Shown here piece by piece: positions 19,443 to 27,709 of a DNA stretch of 64,000 nt. Under the pieces are notes generated by a model. The model had not been told where the DNA came from, made no database searches, and was given only the letters and a program-made list of their open reading frames with translations. Position numbers and translations under genes: made by a program. How positions within the stretch are numbered: the first letter of the stretch is position 1; every line of letters starts with the position of its first letter. Source of the DNA: CAYOUV01 sp963790075 (GTDB lineage Bacteria > Chloroflexota > Anaerolineae > Anaerolineales > Villigracilaceae); the NCBI GenBank assembly GCA_963790075.1, contig CAWBNG010000008.1, positions 1 to 64,000 of the forward strand, read 5' to 3'.

Positions 19443-20311
19443 CAGGCTTCACCATCCAAAAGGCGCAGCAGGTATGTGCCGTAGGCATTGTTGATGCCCC
19501 CCGCCAGGCGGCGCAGTTGGGCTGCATCGATATAACCCATGCGATAGGCGATTTCCTCCGGGCAGGAAATCATCAGACCCTGCCGCTCCTGCACGGTCTG
19601 CACGAAGGCGGCGGATTGCATCAGCGACTCATGCGTGCCGGCATCCAGCCAGGCCACGCCGCGCCCCAACAGCTCCACCCGCAGCTGCCCGCGTTCCAGA
19701 TACAGGCGGTTCAGGTCGGTGATCTCCAGCTCGCCGCGCGCCGAGGGCTGTAAATGGGCGGCCAGTTCCACCACCTGTCCATCATAAAAGTAGATGCCCG
19801 GCACGGCGTAGGGCGACTTCGGTTTTTCGGGTTTCTCTTCCAGGCTGAGCGCGCGCCCTTCCGAATCGAACGCGACCACGCCGTAACGCTCGGGATCGCG
19901 CACCGCGTAGGCGAAGATGACCGCGCCCTCGGTCAAGCCCGCGGCCCGGCGCAGGGTGGCGGGCAAACCCTGCCCAAAGAAGAGGTTATCGCCCAGGATC
20001 AGGCAGGAGGGCTCGCCATCCACGAAGTCCGCGCCCAGGCGGAAAGCATCCGCCAGCCCGCGCGGTTGGTCCTGCTCGGCGTAAGCAATGCGCAGGCCCC
20101 AGTCCTCGCCGTTGCCCAGCAGGCGGCGAAAGAGCGGCAGATCCTCCGGCGTGCTGATGACCAGGATCTCGCGCATCCCGGCCAGCATCAGCATCGAGAG
20201 CGGGTAATAGATCATAGGTTTGTCGTACACCGGCAGCAGTTGTTTGCTGAGCGATCGGGTGAGCGGGTGCAGGCGCGTGCCGCGCCCGCCGGCCAGGATG
20301 ATGCCTTTCAT
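19442..20311 (-). CDS. rfbA: Glucose-1-phosphate thymidylyltransferase
   Basis: This 289-residue enzyme forms dTDP-glucose from glucose-1-phosphate and dTTP. The N-terminus MKGIILAGGRGTRLHPLTRS is the nucleotidyl-transferase signature, with KQLLPVYDKPMIYYPLSMLM next. Further motifs are CLILGDNLFFGQGL, VVAFDSEGRALSLEEKPEKP and GVAWLDAGTHESLMQS. The length matches the short RmlA family. Its ATG overlaps the rfbB stop by four bases (ATGA) and its stop overlaps rfbD. It provides the activated sugar for rhamnose synthesis. The assignment is secure. Confidence 0.97.
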   Translation of the reverse strand: MKGIILAGGRGTRLHPLTRSLSKQLLPVYDKPMIYYPLSMLMLAGMREILVISTPEDLPLFRRLLGNGEDWGLRIAYAEQDQPRGLADAFRLGADFVDGEPSCLILGDNLFFGQGLPATLRRAAGLTEGAVIFAYAVRDPERYGVVAFDSEGRALSLEEKPEKPKSPYAVPGIYFYDGQVVELAAHLQPSARGELEITDLNRLYLERGQLRVELLGRGVAWLDAGTHESLMQSAAFVQTVQERQGLMISCPEEIAYRMGYIDAAQLRRLAGGINNAYGTYLLRLLDGEA

Positions 20312-21397
20312 GATTGCTTTCCTTCCCTGCGCGCGTAATTCTTCTCCAGCCAGGACTGGTACCCCTGCTCTTTGCGGATCGCCTCCACCCAGGCCTCGTG
20401 TTCCAGATACCAGGCGACCGTCCGGCGCAGCCCGTCTTCCAGGGAATGGCGCGGCCGCCAGCCCAGCTGGGCCTGGATCTTGCGATGATCGATGGCATAG
20501 CGGCGGTCGTGGCCGGGACGATCCGGCACGAAGCTGATCAACCCCCGGTAGCTCTCGCTGCTATCTTGGGGATGGTACTCATCCAGCAGGTCGCATATTT
20601 GCTCGACCACTTTCAAATTCGTGGGCTGGTTGCCGCCTCCCACGTTATAGGTTTCGCCGGCTGCGCCTTGCTGCAGCACCAGAAGGATGGCCTGACAGTG
20701 GTCCTCGACGTACAACCAGTCGCGGATCTGGCCGCCGTCGCCGTAGACCGGCAGCGCTTTGCCTTCCAGCGCGTTCAGGATCACCAGCGGGATCAGCTTT
20801 TCGGGGAACTGGTAGGGGCCGTAATTGTTCGAGCAATTCGTGACCGTTACCGGCAGGCCGTAGGTGTGGAAGTAGGCGCGCGCCAGGTGGTCGCTGGCCG
20901 CCTTGGAAGCCGCATAGGGCGAGTTGGGAGCATAAGGCGTGGCTCTCGGAAAAAGGCGGGTCTTCAGGAGCCAGCGAACCGTAGACTTCGTCGGTCGAGA
21001 TGTGCTGAAAGCGCACATCCTCGCGTGGCAGGGCCTTTTCGTCCAGCCAGTAATGGCGCGCCGCTTCCAGCAGCGTGAACGTGCCGGTCACGTTGGTCTG
21101 GACGAAGGGCGCCGGACCCAGGATGGAGCGGTCCACGTGCGATTCGGCCGCGAAGTGCACCACGGTGTCGATCCGGTGCTGGCGCAGGACCTCGTCGACC
21201 CGCGCGCGATCGCAGATGTCGCCCTGCAGGAAGGTGTAACGTTCGTCAGCGGCGAGGTCCTTCAGGTTTTCCAGGCTGCCGGCGTAGGTCAGCGCATCCA
21301 GGTTGACAACCTGCACCTCGGTTGTCTTTGCCAACAAATAACGGATGAAATTCGAGCCGACGAAACCAGCCCCGCCGGTGATCAAGACGTTTTGCAT
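20308..21397 (-). pseudogene. rfbB: dTDP-glucose 4,6-dehydratase, interrupted by one frameshift
   Basis: This enzyme converts dTDP-glucose to dTDP-4-dehydro-6-deoxyglucose. The N-terminal part from ATG 21397 has the GGAGFVGSNFIRYLL NAD-binding loop, HFAAESHVDRSI and FQHISTDEVYGSL. The frame then breaks near 20938-20944 inside PPFSES. The next frame continues TPYAPNSPYAASKAASDH (catalytic YAASK), NNYGPYQFPEKLIP and YGDGGQIRDWLYVEDH to the stop at 20308. One extra C in GAGAGCCACG accounts for it. Combined length is about 362 residues, normal for RmlB. As rfbA, rfbC and rfbD around it are intact and tightly overlapping, an assembly indel is a serious possibility. If real, the pathway would be broken. 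Confidence 0.9.
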
Positions 21398-21428
21398 ATT
21401 TTATTCTCTTCCAATACTCGTGATCGGG

Positions 21429-21977
21429 CTAAGGATAACATTCGGCCTCTGAAAGCGGTTTCCCGGCCGCATCCTTTGGTGAAAGCAGCGGCGGTTGTCT
21501 CTCCGCCAGCGGCCATTCGATCTGCAGCGTTGGGTCGTTCCACATCAGAGTCCGCTCCCATTGCGGGGCGTAGTAATCGCTGGTCTTGTAAAGCACCTCC
21601 GCCCAGGGGCTCAGGACCAGGAAGCCGTGGGCGAAGCCCGGCGGGATCCACAACAGGGTCTTGCCTTCCACATCGAGATGTGTGCCGACCCACCGGCCGA
21701 AGGTGGGCGCGCTGCGGCGCAGGTCCACGGCCACGTCGTAGATTTTCCCGGCGACGACGCGCACCAGTTTCCCCTGCGGCTGGCGGATCTGGTAGTGCAG
21801 CCCGCGCAGCACTCCCTGCCGGGAGCCGGAATGGTTGTCCTGCACAAAGGTTGCAGGAATGCCCGCCCTGGCGAACTGCTCGGCCTGATAGGTTTCCAAG
21901 AAGAAGCCGCGCTCGTCTCCATAGACCTTGGGTTGGAGTAAAAGCACTTCCGGGATTTCGGTAGGGGTGATTTCCAT
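21429..21977 (-). CDS. rfbC: dTDP-4-dehydrorhamnose 3,5-epimerase
   Basis: This cupin-fold enzyme of about 182 residues epimerises C3 and C5 of dTDP-4-dehydro-6-deoxyglucose. It begins MEITPTEIPEVLLLQPKVYG with DERGFFLETY. The catalytic region is QDNHSGSRQGVLRGLHYQ, where the second His is the base, followed by KLVRVVAGKIYDVAVDLR and WIPPGFAHGFLVLS. I chose ATG 21977 because GAGG lies just before it and because the frame-open sequence upstream belongs to the Wzt gene end. It lies between wzt and rfbB in the operon. Confidence 0.95.
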   Translation of the reverse strand: MEITPTEIPEVLLLQPKVYGDERGFFLETYQAEQFARAGIPATFVQDNHSGSRQGVLRGLHYQIRQPQGKLVRVVAGKIYDVAVDLRRSAPTFGRWVGTHLDVEGKTLLWIPPGFAHGFLVLSPWAEVLYKTSDYYAPQWERTLMWNDPTLQIEWPLAERQPPLLSPKDAAGKPLSEAECYP

Positions 21978-21985
21978 CTTCTGCC

Positions 21986-22780
21986 TCAGGTCCGGCCCCG
22001 ACGGTACGATTGGATCACCGCTTGGGGCTGGCCGACCTCGCGCAGGTGGCCGTGTTCCAGCCAGGCGGCCCGCTGGCACATGGCTTCGATCTTCGCCATC
22101 GTGTGCGACACAAGCAGGATGGTGGTCCCATTACTGCGGAACTCCTCGATGCGCTCGGCGCTCTTTTGCTGGAAAGCCTCGTCGCCAACCGAGAGGATCT
22201 CGTCAATGATCAGGATGTCCGGTTCGCTGGCAGTGGCCACTGCAAACCCCAGGCGGGCTTGCATCCCGGATGAATAGGTGCGCAGTGGCGCGTCGATGAA
22301 CTGGTGCAGCTCGGCGAAATCCACGATCTGGTCGAATTTCGCTTCCATCTCCTGGCGGCTGAAGCCCAGCAGCGCCCCGTTCAGGAAGATGTTCTCCCGG
22401 CCGGTCAGTTCGGGGTGGAAACCGGCCCCCAATTCCAACAGGGGCGCTACCTTGCCTCTGACGATCGCGCGCCCCTGGGTGGGACGCAAGACACGCGCGA
22501 TCACCTTGAGCAGCGTGCTCTTGCCGGCGCCGTTGTCACCGATGATGCCAAACACCTCGCCCCACTGAACGTCCAAAGTGACTTCCTTTAAAGCCCAGAA
22601 GGACAGATGCTTGACCTTGCCTTGCAAGCGCCGGATAATATATTCTTTAAAGGTGCCGATGCGTTCCTGTGGCACCCGGTAGCGCACGGAGACGGACTCG
22701 AGATGGACGACCGACTGCTCGTCCATCACGGCCTGTGCCGGTGAGGTGGCGGGAGCTTCAGACACGGTAGGCGAATTCAT
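21986..22780 (-). CDS. wzt: Polysaccharide ABC exporter, ATP-binding protein
   Basis: This ATPase of 264 residues starts at ATG 22780, which overlaps the end of wzm by 23 bases. After a short N-terminal segment with LESVSVRYRVPQERIGTFKEY it has Walker A GDNGAGKSTLLK, the signature YSSGMQARLGFAVATA, Walker B DILIIDEILSVGDEAF and the switch His in LLVSHTMAKIEAM. These are typical of Wzt/TagH/KpsT-like exporters of polyprenyl-linked glycans or teichoic acids. The protein ends soon after the ATPase fold (QAVIQSYRRGRT), so it lacks the C-terminal carbohydrate-binding domain of chain-capping systems such as E. coli O8/O9a. It works with the adjacent Wzm permease at the cytoplasmic membrane. Confidence 0.9.
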   Translation of the reverse strand: MNSPTVSEAPATSPAQAVMDEQSVVHLESVSVRYRVPQERIGTFKEYIIRRLQGKVKHLSFWALKEVTLDVQWGEVFGIIGDNGAGKSTLLKVIARVLRPTQGRAIVRGKVAPLLELGAGFHPELTGRENIFLNGALLGFSRQEMEAKFDQIVDFAELHQFIDAPLRTYSSGMQARLGFAVATASEPDILIIDEILSVGDEAFQQKSAERIEEFRSNGTTILLVSHTMAKIEAMCQRAAWLEHGHLREVGQPQAVIQSYRRGRT

Positions 22781-23579
22781 CGGATTTGTAGGTGAAGAAC
22801 AGCCAGCCCAGCAGCAGCACGCCCCCGGCCCAGGCCAGGCCGGGCCAGAATTCGGCCCAGCTTGGTAAGCGCCCATCGTAGACCGGCAGGCGAAACAGGC
22901 GGACCAAATAGTACATCGGGTTGATGTATAAAAGCGATCGAAACTGTGCCGGCAGGATCTCTTCCGGATAGATGATCGGTGTCAGGTACATCCAGGCCGT
23001 TATAACGATCTGGTACATTTCGGCCACATCCGGGAAGTAGATCGCCAGGGTCGAGAGGATCAAGCCAACGCCCAGGGCGAAGGCAGCCAGCAGGAGGATG
23101 GGGACCGGCAGAAACAAGATCACCGGGTGCAGCGCCACGTTCGAGGCCAGCATGACCACCATCAGGGGTACCAGAGAGAGAAACAGATTAACCAGTCCCG
23201 TGCCGATGGCCGAGAGCGCGAAGGTCGTGCGCGGGATGTAGATGCGCTGCAGCAAGCCCCCGCCCCACACCAGGCTGCTCATGGCGGCGGAAGTGCTCTG
23301 CGCGAAGAAATTCCAGCCCACCAGACTGGCCAGGATGTAGACCGGGTAAGCACGGATGGTGGTGGCGAACAACTGCGAAAAGACGATCGTCAGCACGATC
23401 ATCATGCCCAGCGGGTTGAGCATGGTCCAGGCCACGCCCAGCACCGAACGCTTATAACGCGTCAGGATGTCCCGGCGCACCAGTTGGAAAAGAAGATGGC
23501 TGTAGCGCCTGACCTCCCGCAGTTCTTCCAAGGCGGGCGGCATTTGCTTGGCCGTATCGTATACAGGCGTGATGCGCAT
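22758..23579 (-). CDS. wzm: Polysaccharide ABC exporter, permease (ABC-2 type)
   Basis: This integral membrane protein of about 273 residues has six hydrophobic helices and an amphipathic N-terminal interface segment. RYSHLLFQLVRRDILTRYKR and SVLGVAWTMLNPLGMMIVLT are the conserved start of the ABC-2 permease of Wzm/TagG exporters, and a C-terminal segment PIIYPEEILPAQFRSLLYIN with NPMYYLVRLFR is also characteristic. I prefer ATG 23579 over the TTG at 23618, which would add 13 residues with a rare start. It is the first gene of the minus-strand operon and forms the membrane channel for Wzt. The transported glycan is probably the rhamnose-containing polymer made downstream (inference). Confidence 0.9.
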   Translation of the reverse strand: MRITPVYDTAKQMPPALEELREVRRYSHLLFQLVRRDILTRYKRSVLGVAWTMLNPLGMMIVLTIVFSQLFATTIRAYPVYILASLVGWNFFAQSTSAAMSSLVWGGGLLQRIYIPRTTFALSAIGTGLVNLFLSLVPLMVVMLASNVALHPVILFLPVPILLLAAFALGVGLILSTLAIYFPDVAEMYQIVITAWMYLTPIIYPEEILPAQFRSLLYINPMYYLVRLFRLPVYDGRLPSWAEFWPGLAWAGGVLLLGWLFFTYKSDEFAYRV

Positions 23580-23853
23580 CGTTTTTAAGCGACCTTCCAG
23601 TGACAAAGGGAAATACAATTGATTCTACCAGCCCTACCCAGACTTCTTCAACCTTTTATACTCCAGGATGGGGAGAAGGGCAACCTGTATTAATATCAAC
23701 GCAGGACACTGGTCATCGCTTGCACCCATCCCCGGAAAATTCAAAGACCTTCGAGGATTTTCAACCCAAATACTGTGCTGTCAGGACCTTGCGCTTTGTC
23801 AAGTGACAACCACCTGCAAAGTGTCCCGCATCTGAGTCATTAATTAACCGAAG

Positions 23854-23859
23854 TATAAT
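23854..23859 (+). promoter_or_regulatory. -10 box of coaBC, close to the start codon
   Basis: TATAAT lies only eight bases before the coaBC ATG at 23868, with no Shine-Dalgarno between them. This would place transcription initiation at or near the ATG, implying a leaderless or near-leaderless mRNA. No convincing -35 box is seen. Confidence 0.45.
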
Positions 23860-23867
23860 GAAACCGT

Positions 23868-25085
23868 ATGTCGATCCTGACCGATAAAGCTATCCTGCTG
23901 GGCGTGACCGGCTCGATCGCCGCCTATAAGGCGGCCGAGTTGGCTTCCAGGCTGGCGCAGGCCGGCGCGCAGGTGGACGTGATCCTGACCGGCGGGGCGG
24001 AACACTTCATCACGCCGCTGACCTTCCAGTCCGTGACCGGGCGCCAGGCCTACACGGACGCCGTCCTGTGGGGCGGGGAAGCCCATGTGCTGCACGTCGG
24101 GCTGGGCCGCGCGGCCGATCTGCTGGTCATCGCGCCCTGCACGGCCAACACCCTGGCCAAACTGGCGCATGGGCTGGCCGAGGACCTGCTGACGATCACC
24201 GCCCTGACGGCGGCATGTCCGCTGCTGATCGCGCCGGCCATGGACGGCGGCATGTTCGAGCATCCCGCCACGCAGGACAACCTGCGCACCCTGACCGAGC
24301 GCGGCGCGACCCTGGCCGGTCCGGCGCAGGGGCACCTGGCCTCCGGGCTGAGCGGCGTCGGGCGCATGCTCGAACCGCTGGAACTGGTCGGGCACATCCG
24401 GCGCCTTTTAGGACGCCAGGGGAAGCTGGCCGGCAAAAGGGTCGTCGTCACGGCCGGCGGGACGCAGGAGCCGATCGACCCGGTGCGCTTCATCGCCAAC
24501 CGCTCGTCCGGCAAGCAGGGCTACGCCCTGGCCCAGGCCGCGCTCGACCTGGGCGCCGAGGTAATCCTGATCTCGAGCGTGGATTTGCCGGCGCCGGTCG
24601 GGGCCGCGCTGGTCAAGGTGGGGACGGTCGCCGAATTGCAGGCTGCCGTGCTGTCCGAAACGGCGGATGCGGACGCGCTGGTCATGGCCGCCGCGCCGGC
24701 CGATTTTCGCCCGAAAACAGCTGCTGAAAACAAGCTCAAGAAGCGCGACGGGCTGCCGCAGCTCGCGCTCGAGTTCGCGCCCGATATCCTCGAAGCGCTG
24801 GCCGCCCAGAGGGCTGGCAAGGGGCGCCCGCAGGTGGTGGTCGGTTTCGCCGCCGAGAGCCGCGACCTGCTCGAAAACGCCACAGCCAAACTTAAATCCA
24901 AAAATTTGGATATAATCGCCGCCAACGATGTTTCGGCCAGCGACGCCGGTTTCGCGGTCGATACCAATCGCATCTCATTGTTGCACGCCGACGGGCAGGT
25001 CGAAGCCCTGCCGCTGATGAGCAAGCAGGAAGTCGCCGAAGTCATCCTCGAACGCGTGGCAGCCCTGCTGGAGACCCACCCTTAA
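23868..25085 (+). CDS. coaBC: Bifunctional phosphopantothenoylcysteine decarboxylase/synthase
   Basis: This 405-residue enzyme carries out two steps of coenzyme A synthesis. The N-terminal CoaC half is a flavin-dependent decarboxylase, seen from AILLGVTGSIAAYKAAELAS, HVLHVGLGRAADLLVIAPCT (with the conserved His) and PAMDGGMFEHPATQ, the PxMNxxMW-type substrate clamp. The C-terminal CoaB half has VVTAGGTQEPIDPVRFIANR followed by SSGKQGYALA, the phosphopantothenate-cysteine ligase dinucleotide region, and VVGFAAESRDLLENA. The length is normal. The stop shares one base with the start of the next gene (TAATG), so the two form an operon. It follows immediately downstream of a TATAAT box, suggesting a leaderless message. 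Confidence 0.97.
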   Translation: MSILTDKAILLGVTGSIAAYKAAELASRLAQAGAQVDVILTGGAEHFITPLTFQSVTGRQAYTDAVLWGGEAHVLHVGLGRAADLLVIAPCTANTLAKLAHGLAEDLLTITALTAACPLLIAPAMDGGMFEHPATQDNLRTLTERGATLAGPAQGHLASGLSGVGRMLEPLELVGHIRRLLGRQGKLAGKRVVVTAGGTQEPIDPVRFIANRSSGKQGYALAQAALDLGAEVILISSVDLPAPVGAALVKVGTVAELQAAVLSETADADALVMAAAPADFRPKTAAENKLKKRDGLPQLALEFAPDILEALAAQRAGKGRPQVVVGFAAESRDLLENATAKLKSKNLDIIAANDVSASDAGFAVDTNRISLLHADGQVEALPLMSKQEVAEVILERVAALLETHP

Positions 25086-25816
25086 TGCGCGTTCTAGTCA
25101 TCTCAGATATCCATGCCAACATCACAGCCCTGGAAGCTGTCCTGAAAGACGCCGGGACGGTTGACGAGGTCTGGTGCCTGGGCGACATCGTCGGCTACGG
25201 GCCGGACCCGAACCTGTGCGTGGAGGCCGTCCGCGAACTACCCCATCTGACCAGCCTGCTGGGTAACCACGACGTCGCCATCATCGGCCAGATGTCGCTC
25301 TCGGTCTTCAACGGTGACGCCCGGCGTTCACTGGTCTGGCAGGAGCGCGTCCTGACGGCCGATAACATGGACTTCCTGAAAACGCTCCCGCAAAACCTGA
25401 AGGTGCGCCACGGGGTCTCGCTGGTTCACGGCAGTCCGCGCGACCCGATCTGGGAGTACGTCATAACCACGCTCTCGGCCCGCCTCAACCTGAATCACTT
25501 CGACACGCCCTGGTGTTTCGTCGGTCATTCCCACATCCAGTGCATGTTCCAGTATGACGAAGAAAACGACCGCCTCTCCCTCGAAATCCCGCCCCCGGGC
25601 CAGGTACTCGAACTCAAACCCCGGGCGATCCTGAACCCCGGTTCGGTCGGCCAGCCTCGCGACCGCGACCCGCGCGCGGCCTACGCCATCTTCGACCCGG
25701 ACGCCAAGACCTGGGAGCCGCGCCGCGTGAAATATCATATCGCAGAAGTACAGGCACGCATCCGTCAATCCGGACTGCCAGAGAAACACGCGCTGCGGCT
25801 GGCGGAAGGCTGGTAA
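25085..25816 (+). CDS. Metallophosphoesterase
   Basis: This 243-residue calcineurin-like phosphoesterase contains the full set of metal ligands: VISDIHANITALE (D-x-H), LGDIVGYGPDP (GD), LGNHDVAI (GNH[D/E]) and FVGHSHIQCMF (GHSH). The NPGSVGQPRDRDPRAAYA segment is typical of the YfcE/diadenosine tetraphosphatase-like branch. The substrate is not identifiable; phosphodiester or nucleotide phosphate hydrolysis is expected. Its ATG overlaps the coaBC stop by one base, so it is translated from the coaBC message. A strong terminator follows. Confidence 0.9.
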   Translation: MRVLVISDIHANITALEAVLKDAGTVDEVWCLGDIVGYGPDPNLCVEAVRELPHLTSLLGNHDVAIIGQMSLSVFNGDARRSLVWQERVLTADNMDFLKTLPQNLKVRHGVSLVHGSPRDPIWEYVITTLSARLNLNHFDTPWCFVGHSHIQCMFQYDEENDRLSLEIPPPGQVLELKPRAILNPGSVGQPRDRDPRAAYAIFDPDAKTWEPRRVKYHIAEVQARIRQSGLPEKHALRLAEGW

Positions 25817-25826
25817 TAAGAATTTA

Positions 25827-25858
25827 ACAGGGATACGTTCAAGCGTGTCCCTGTTTTT
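25827..25858 (+). terminator. Rho-independent terminator after the phosphoesterase
   Basis: ACAGGGATACG pairs with CGTGTCCCTGT around a 5-base loop and is followed by TTTT. It ends the coaBC operon just 11 bases after the stop. Confidence 0.85.
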
Positions 25859-25930
25859 ATGGAACTTTTGGTCCGGCCCAGACGTCTAGACGAGGAAATC
25901 ACCGTCAGTCAGATTATCCTGGAGGAGAAT

Positions 25931-26881
25931 ATGAAACGCACATTGTTCATCTCATTGCTCGCCCTGTTGGTCCTGAGCGCCTGCGGCGTCAGGGCAGCCA
26001 GCACCCCGGCTGCCTATGATAACTTTGCCCTGGGCGGCGCGCCCGCCCGGCAATTGCCGGCCGCCGAAGCCCCGGCGCCTGCGGACGCCATAGCGGCGCA
26101 AAGCGACAAAGCCACTTCCAGCACGACCGTCGAGAATTACGCCGCGCAGCAGAAACGCCTCGTCATCCAGAATGCCGACCTGACGATCGTCGTGGCCGAC
26201 CCGGAGGCCAAGCTGAAAGCCATCGCCAAGCTGGCCGAAGGCATGGGCGGCTTTGTGGTCTCGTCCAACCTGTACCAGACCTACGCGCCGAACGGGCAGA
26301 AGGTCCCGGCCGGCAGCATCGTGGTGCGCGTGCCGTCCGAACAACTGGACCAGGCCCTGACCCAGATCAAGGACGGGGTAGTCGAGGTGCAGTCCGAGAA
26401 CCGCTCGGGGCAGGATGTGACCAAGGAATACGTCGATTTGACCTCGCGCCTGAAGAACCTGGAAGCGGCCGAGGCCCAACTGACCAAGATCCTCGAAAAC
26501 GCCGACAAGACCGAGGACGTGCTCAATGTGTTCAACCAGTTGACCTCCATCCGCGAGCAGATCGAAGTCGTCAAGGGACAGATCAAATATTACGAAGAAT
26601 CAGCCGCGCTCTCGGCCGTCAGCATCAACCTGGTCGCCGAAGAGACGATCAAGCCGCTCGAGATCGGTGGTTGGAAGCCGCAGGGCGTGGCCCGCGATGC
26701 CATCCAGAACCTGATCGACTTCCTGCAGAACTTCGTCGATTTCATGATCCGCTTCTTCCTGTACTACCTGTGGGTGCTGCTGCTGGTGCTGCTGCCCTTC
26801 TACCTGGTCTTCCTGGGCCTGCGCGCCATCTACCGCCGGACCCGCCGCAATAAAAAGGCGCCGCCCGAAGAGCAAGCTTAA
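25931..26881 (+). CDS. DUF4349 domain lipoprotein with C-terminal membrane segment
   Basis: This protein of about 316 residues begins MKRTLFISLLALLVLSACG, a signal peptide with lipobox and lipidated Cys. A Pro/Ala-rich linker then leads to the DUF4349 domain: RLVIQNADLTIVVADPEAKL, GSIVVRVPSEQLDQAL and VEVQSENRSGQDVTKEYVDL. A coiled-coil-like helix with RLKNLEAAEAQLTKI follows, then ISLVAEETI-type ends and a single TM helix near residues 275-300. The C-terminus is basic. DUF4349 proteins are envelope proteins of unknown function. I chose ATG 25931 because GGAGGAG sits just ahead of it, so the upstream in-frame residues are not part of the protein. Confidence 0.85.
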   Translation: MKRTLFISLLALLVLSACGVRAASTPAAYDNFALGGAPARQLPAAEAPAPADAIAAQSDKATSSTTVENYAAQQKRLVIQNADLTIVVADPEAKLKAIAKLAEGMGGFVVSSNLYQTYAPNGQKVPAGSIVVRVPSEQLDQALTQIKDGVVEVQSENRSGQDVTKEYVDLTSRLKNLEAAEAQLTKILENADKTEDVLNVFNQLTSIREQIEVVKGQIKYYEESAALSAVSINLVAEETIKPLEIGGWKPQGVARDAIQNLIDFLQNFVDFMIRFFLYYLWVLLLVLLPFYLVFLGLRAIYRRTRRNKKAPPEEQA

Positions 26882-26909
26882 GACCGCACGCAAATTACTT
26901 CAGCAACAC

Positions 26910-26938
26910 AGTAGGTCACGTTGAAAACGTGACCTACT
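26910..26938. terminator. Perfect hairpin between convergent genes
   Basis: AGTAGGTCACGTT and AACGTGACCTACT form a 13-base-pair stem with a 3-base loop between the stop of the DUF4349 gene and the stop of the convergent SCO1664 gene. There is no long U-tract, so the terminator call rests on position and symmetry. Confidence 0.6.
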
Positions 26939-26941
26939 CAT

Positions 26942-27676
26942 TTAAACAGGCGGCCAGGGAAGGACACGGCGGTCGTCCGGCGGCAGCGGAAAGACCGGAT
27001 GCTTCAGGTAATGACCTACACGCCGGGCCAGGACCTCGATCTCTTCGGGGAAAAGGTAAGGTGCCAGTTGGGTGCGCAGGTCCGAGTTCCCACCCAGATC
27101 TGCCTGCAGGCGCGACAGGTCGCTGAGCAGTTCCTGCGGGATGGCCTGCCCGGCAAAATCCCAGATGACGGTGCGCAGTTTATCCTGCACGTGGAAACAC
27201 AGGCCGTGATCGATCAGCCAGAGTTTGTCGGTCTCGCTTTCGATAAAAACGTGACTGCCCTTGCGGTCCGCGTTGTTGGTGATCAGGTCGAACAGGGCAA
27301 CCGGGCGCAGGCGCAGTTTATCGGCCCGGCTGAAAGTAAAGTAATGGTAATTGGGGTCGTAGGAGATAAATTGCTGCAGGGATCCGGGGCCATGGGGACC
27401 GTCTTCGCGTAAAAGCGTGAAGGGCACGAAACACCAGCCCAGGGCCTGGCTGACCAGGTAAGCCGCCACTTCGCGCTGGGCCAGCGTAGCATCCGGAAAA
27501 TCCCACAGTGGCTGCTCCCCACGCTGCGGCTTGTAAACCGCCGGATAGGTCTCACCCTGGTAATGGACGTCCACCAGAAAAGTGTAGTTCGAGCCCAGCA
27601 TGAACTGGCCCTTGAGTTCGATTTCCCCGACTTGGAGGGCAGCGATCAGAGACCCGGTTTCCAGATCAGAGGTCAT
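26942..27676 (-). CDS. SCO1664 family protein (PI3/4-kinase-like fold)
   Basis: This 244-residue protein is of the SCO1664/TIGR03843 type. It has a PI3/4-kinase-like core with YPAVYKPQRGEQPLWDFP (lysine of the nucleotide pocket) and LFDLITNNADRKGSHVFIE (catalytic-loop N/D-R-K). LWLIDHGLCFHVQDKLRTVI follows, with the D-H-G in place of a DxG motif. The family is best known from Actinobacteria, next to DUF3090 and a histidine phosphatase. Here the DUF3090 gene is 33 bases upstream on the same strand, so the pair is cotranscribed. The substrate is unknown; phosphorylation of a lipid or other small molecule is a family-level inference. Confidence 0.85.
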   Translation of the reverse strand: MTSDLETGSLIAALQVGEIELKGQFMLGSNYTFLVDVHYQGETYPAVYKPQRGEQPLWDFPDATLAQREVAAYLVSQALGWCFVPFTLLREDGPHGPGSLQQFISYDPNYHYFTFSRADKLRLRPVALFDLITNNADRKGSHVFIESETDKLWLIDHGLCFHVQDKLRTVIWDFAGQAIPQELLSDLSRLQADLGGNSDLRTQLAPYLFPEEIEVLARRVGHYLKHPVFPLPPDDRRVLPWPPV

Positions 27677-27709
27677 AAACGCAATTGTAATGCAGCGGGT
27701 CCATGCCGG

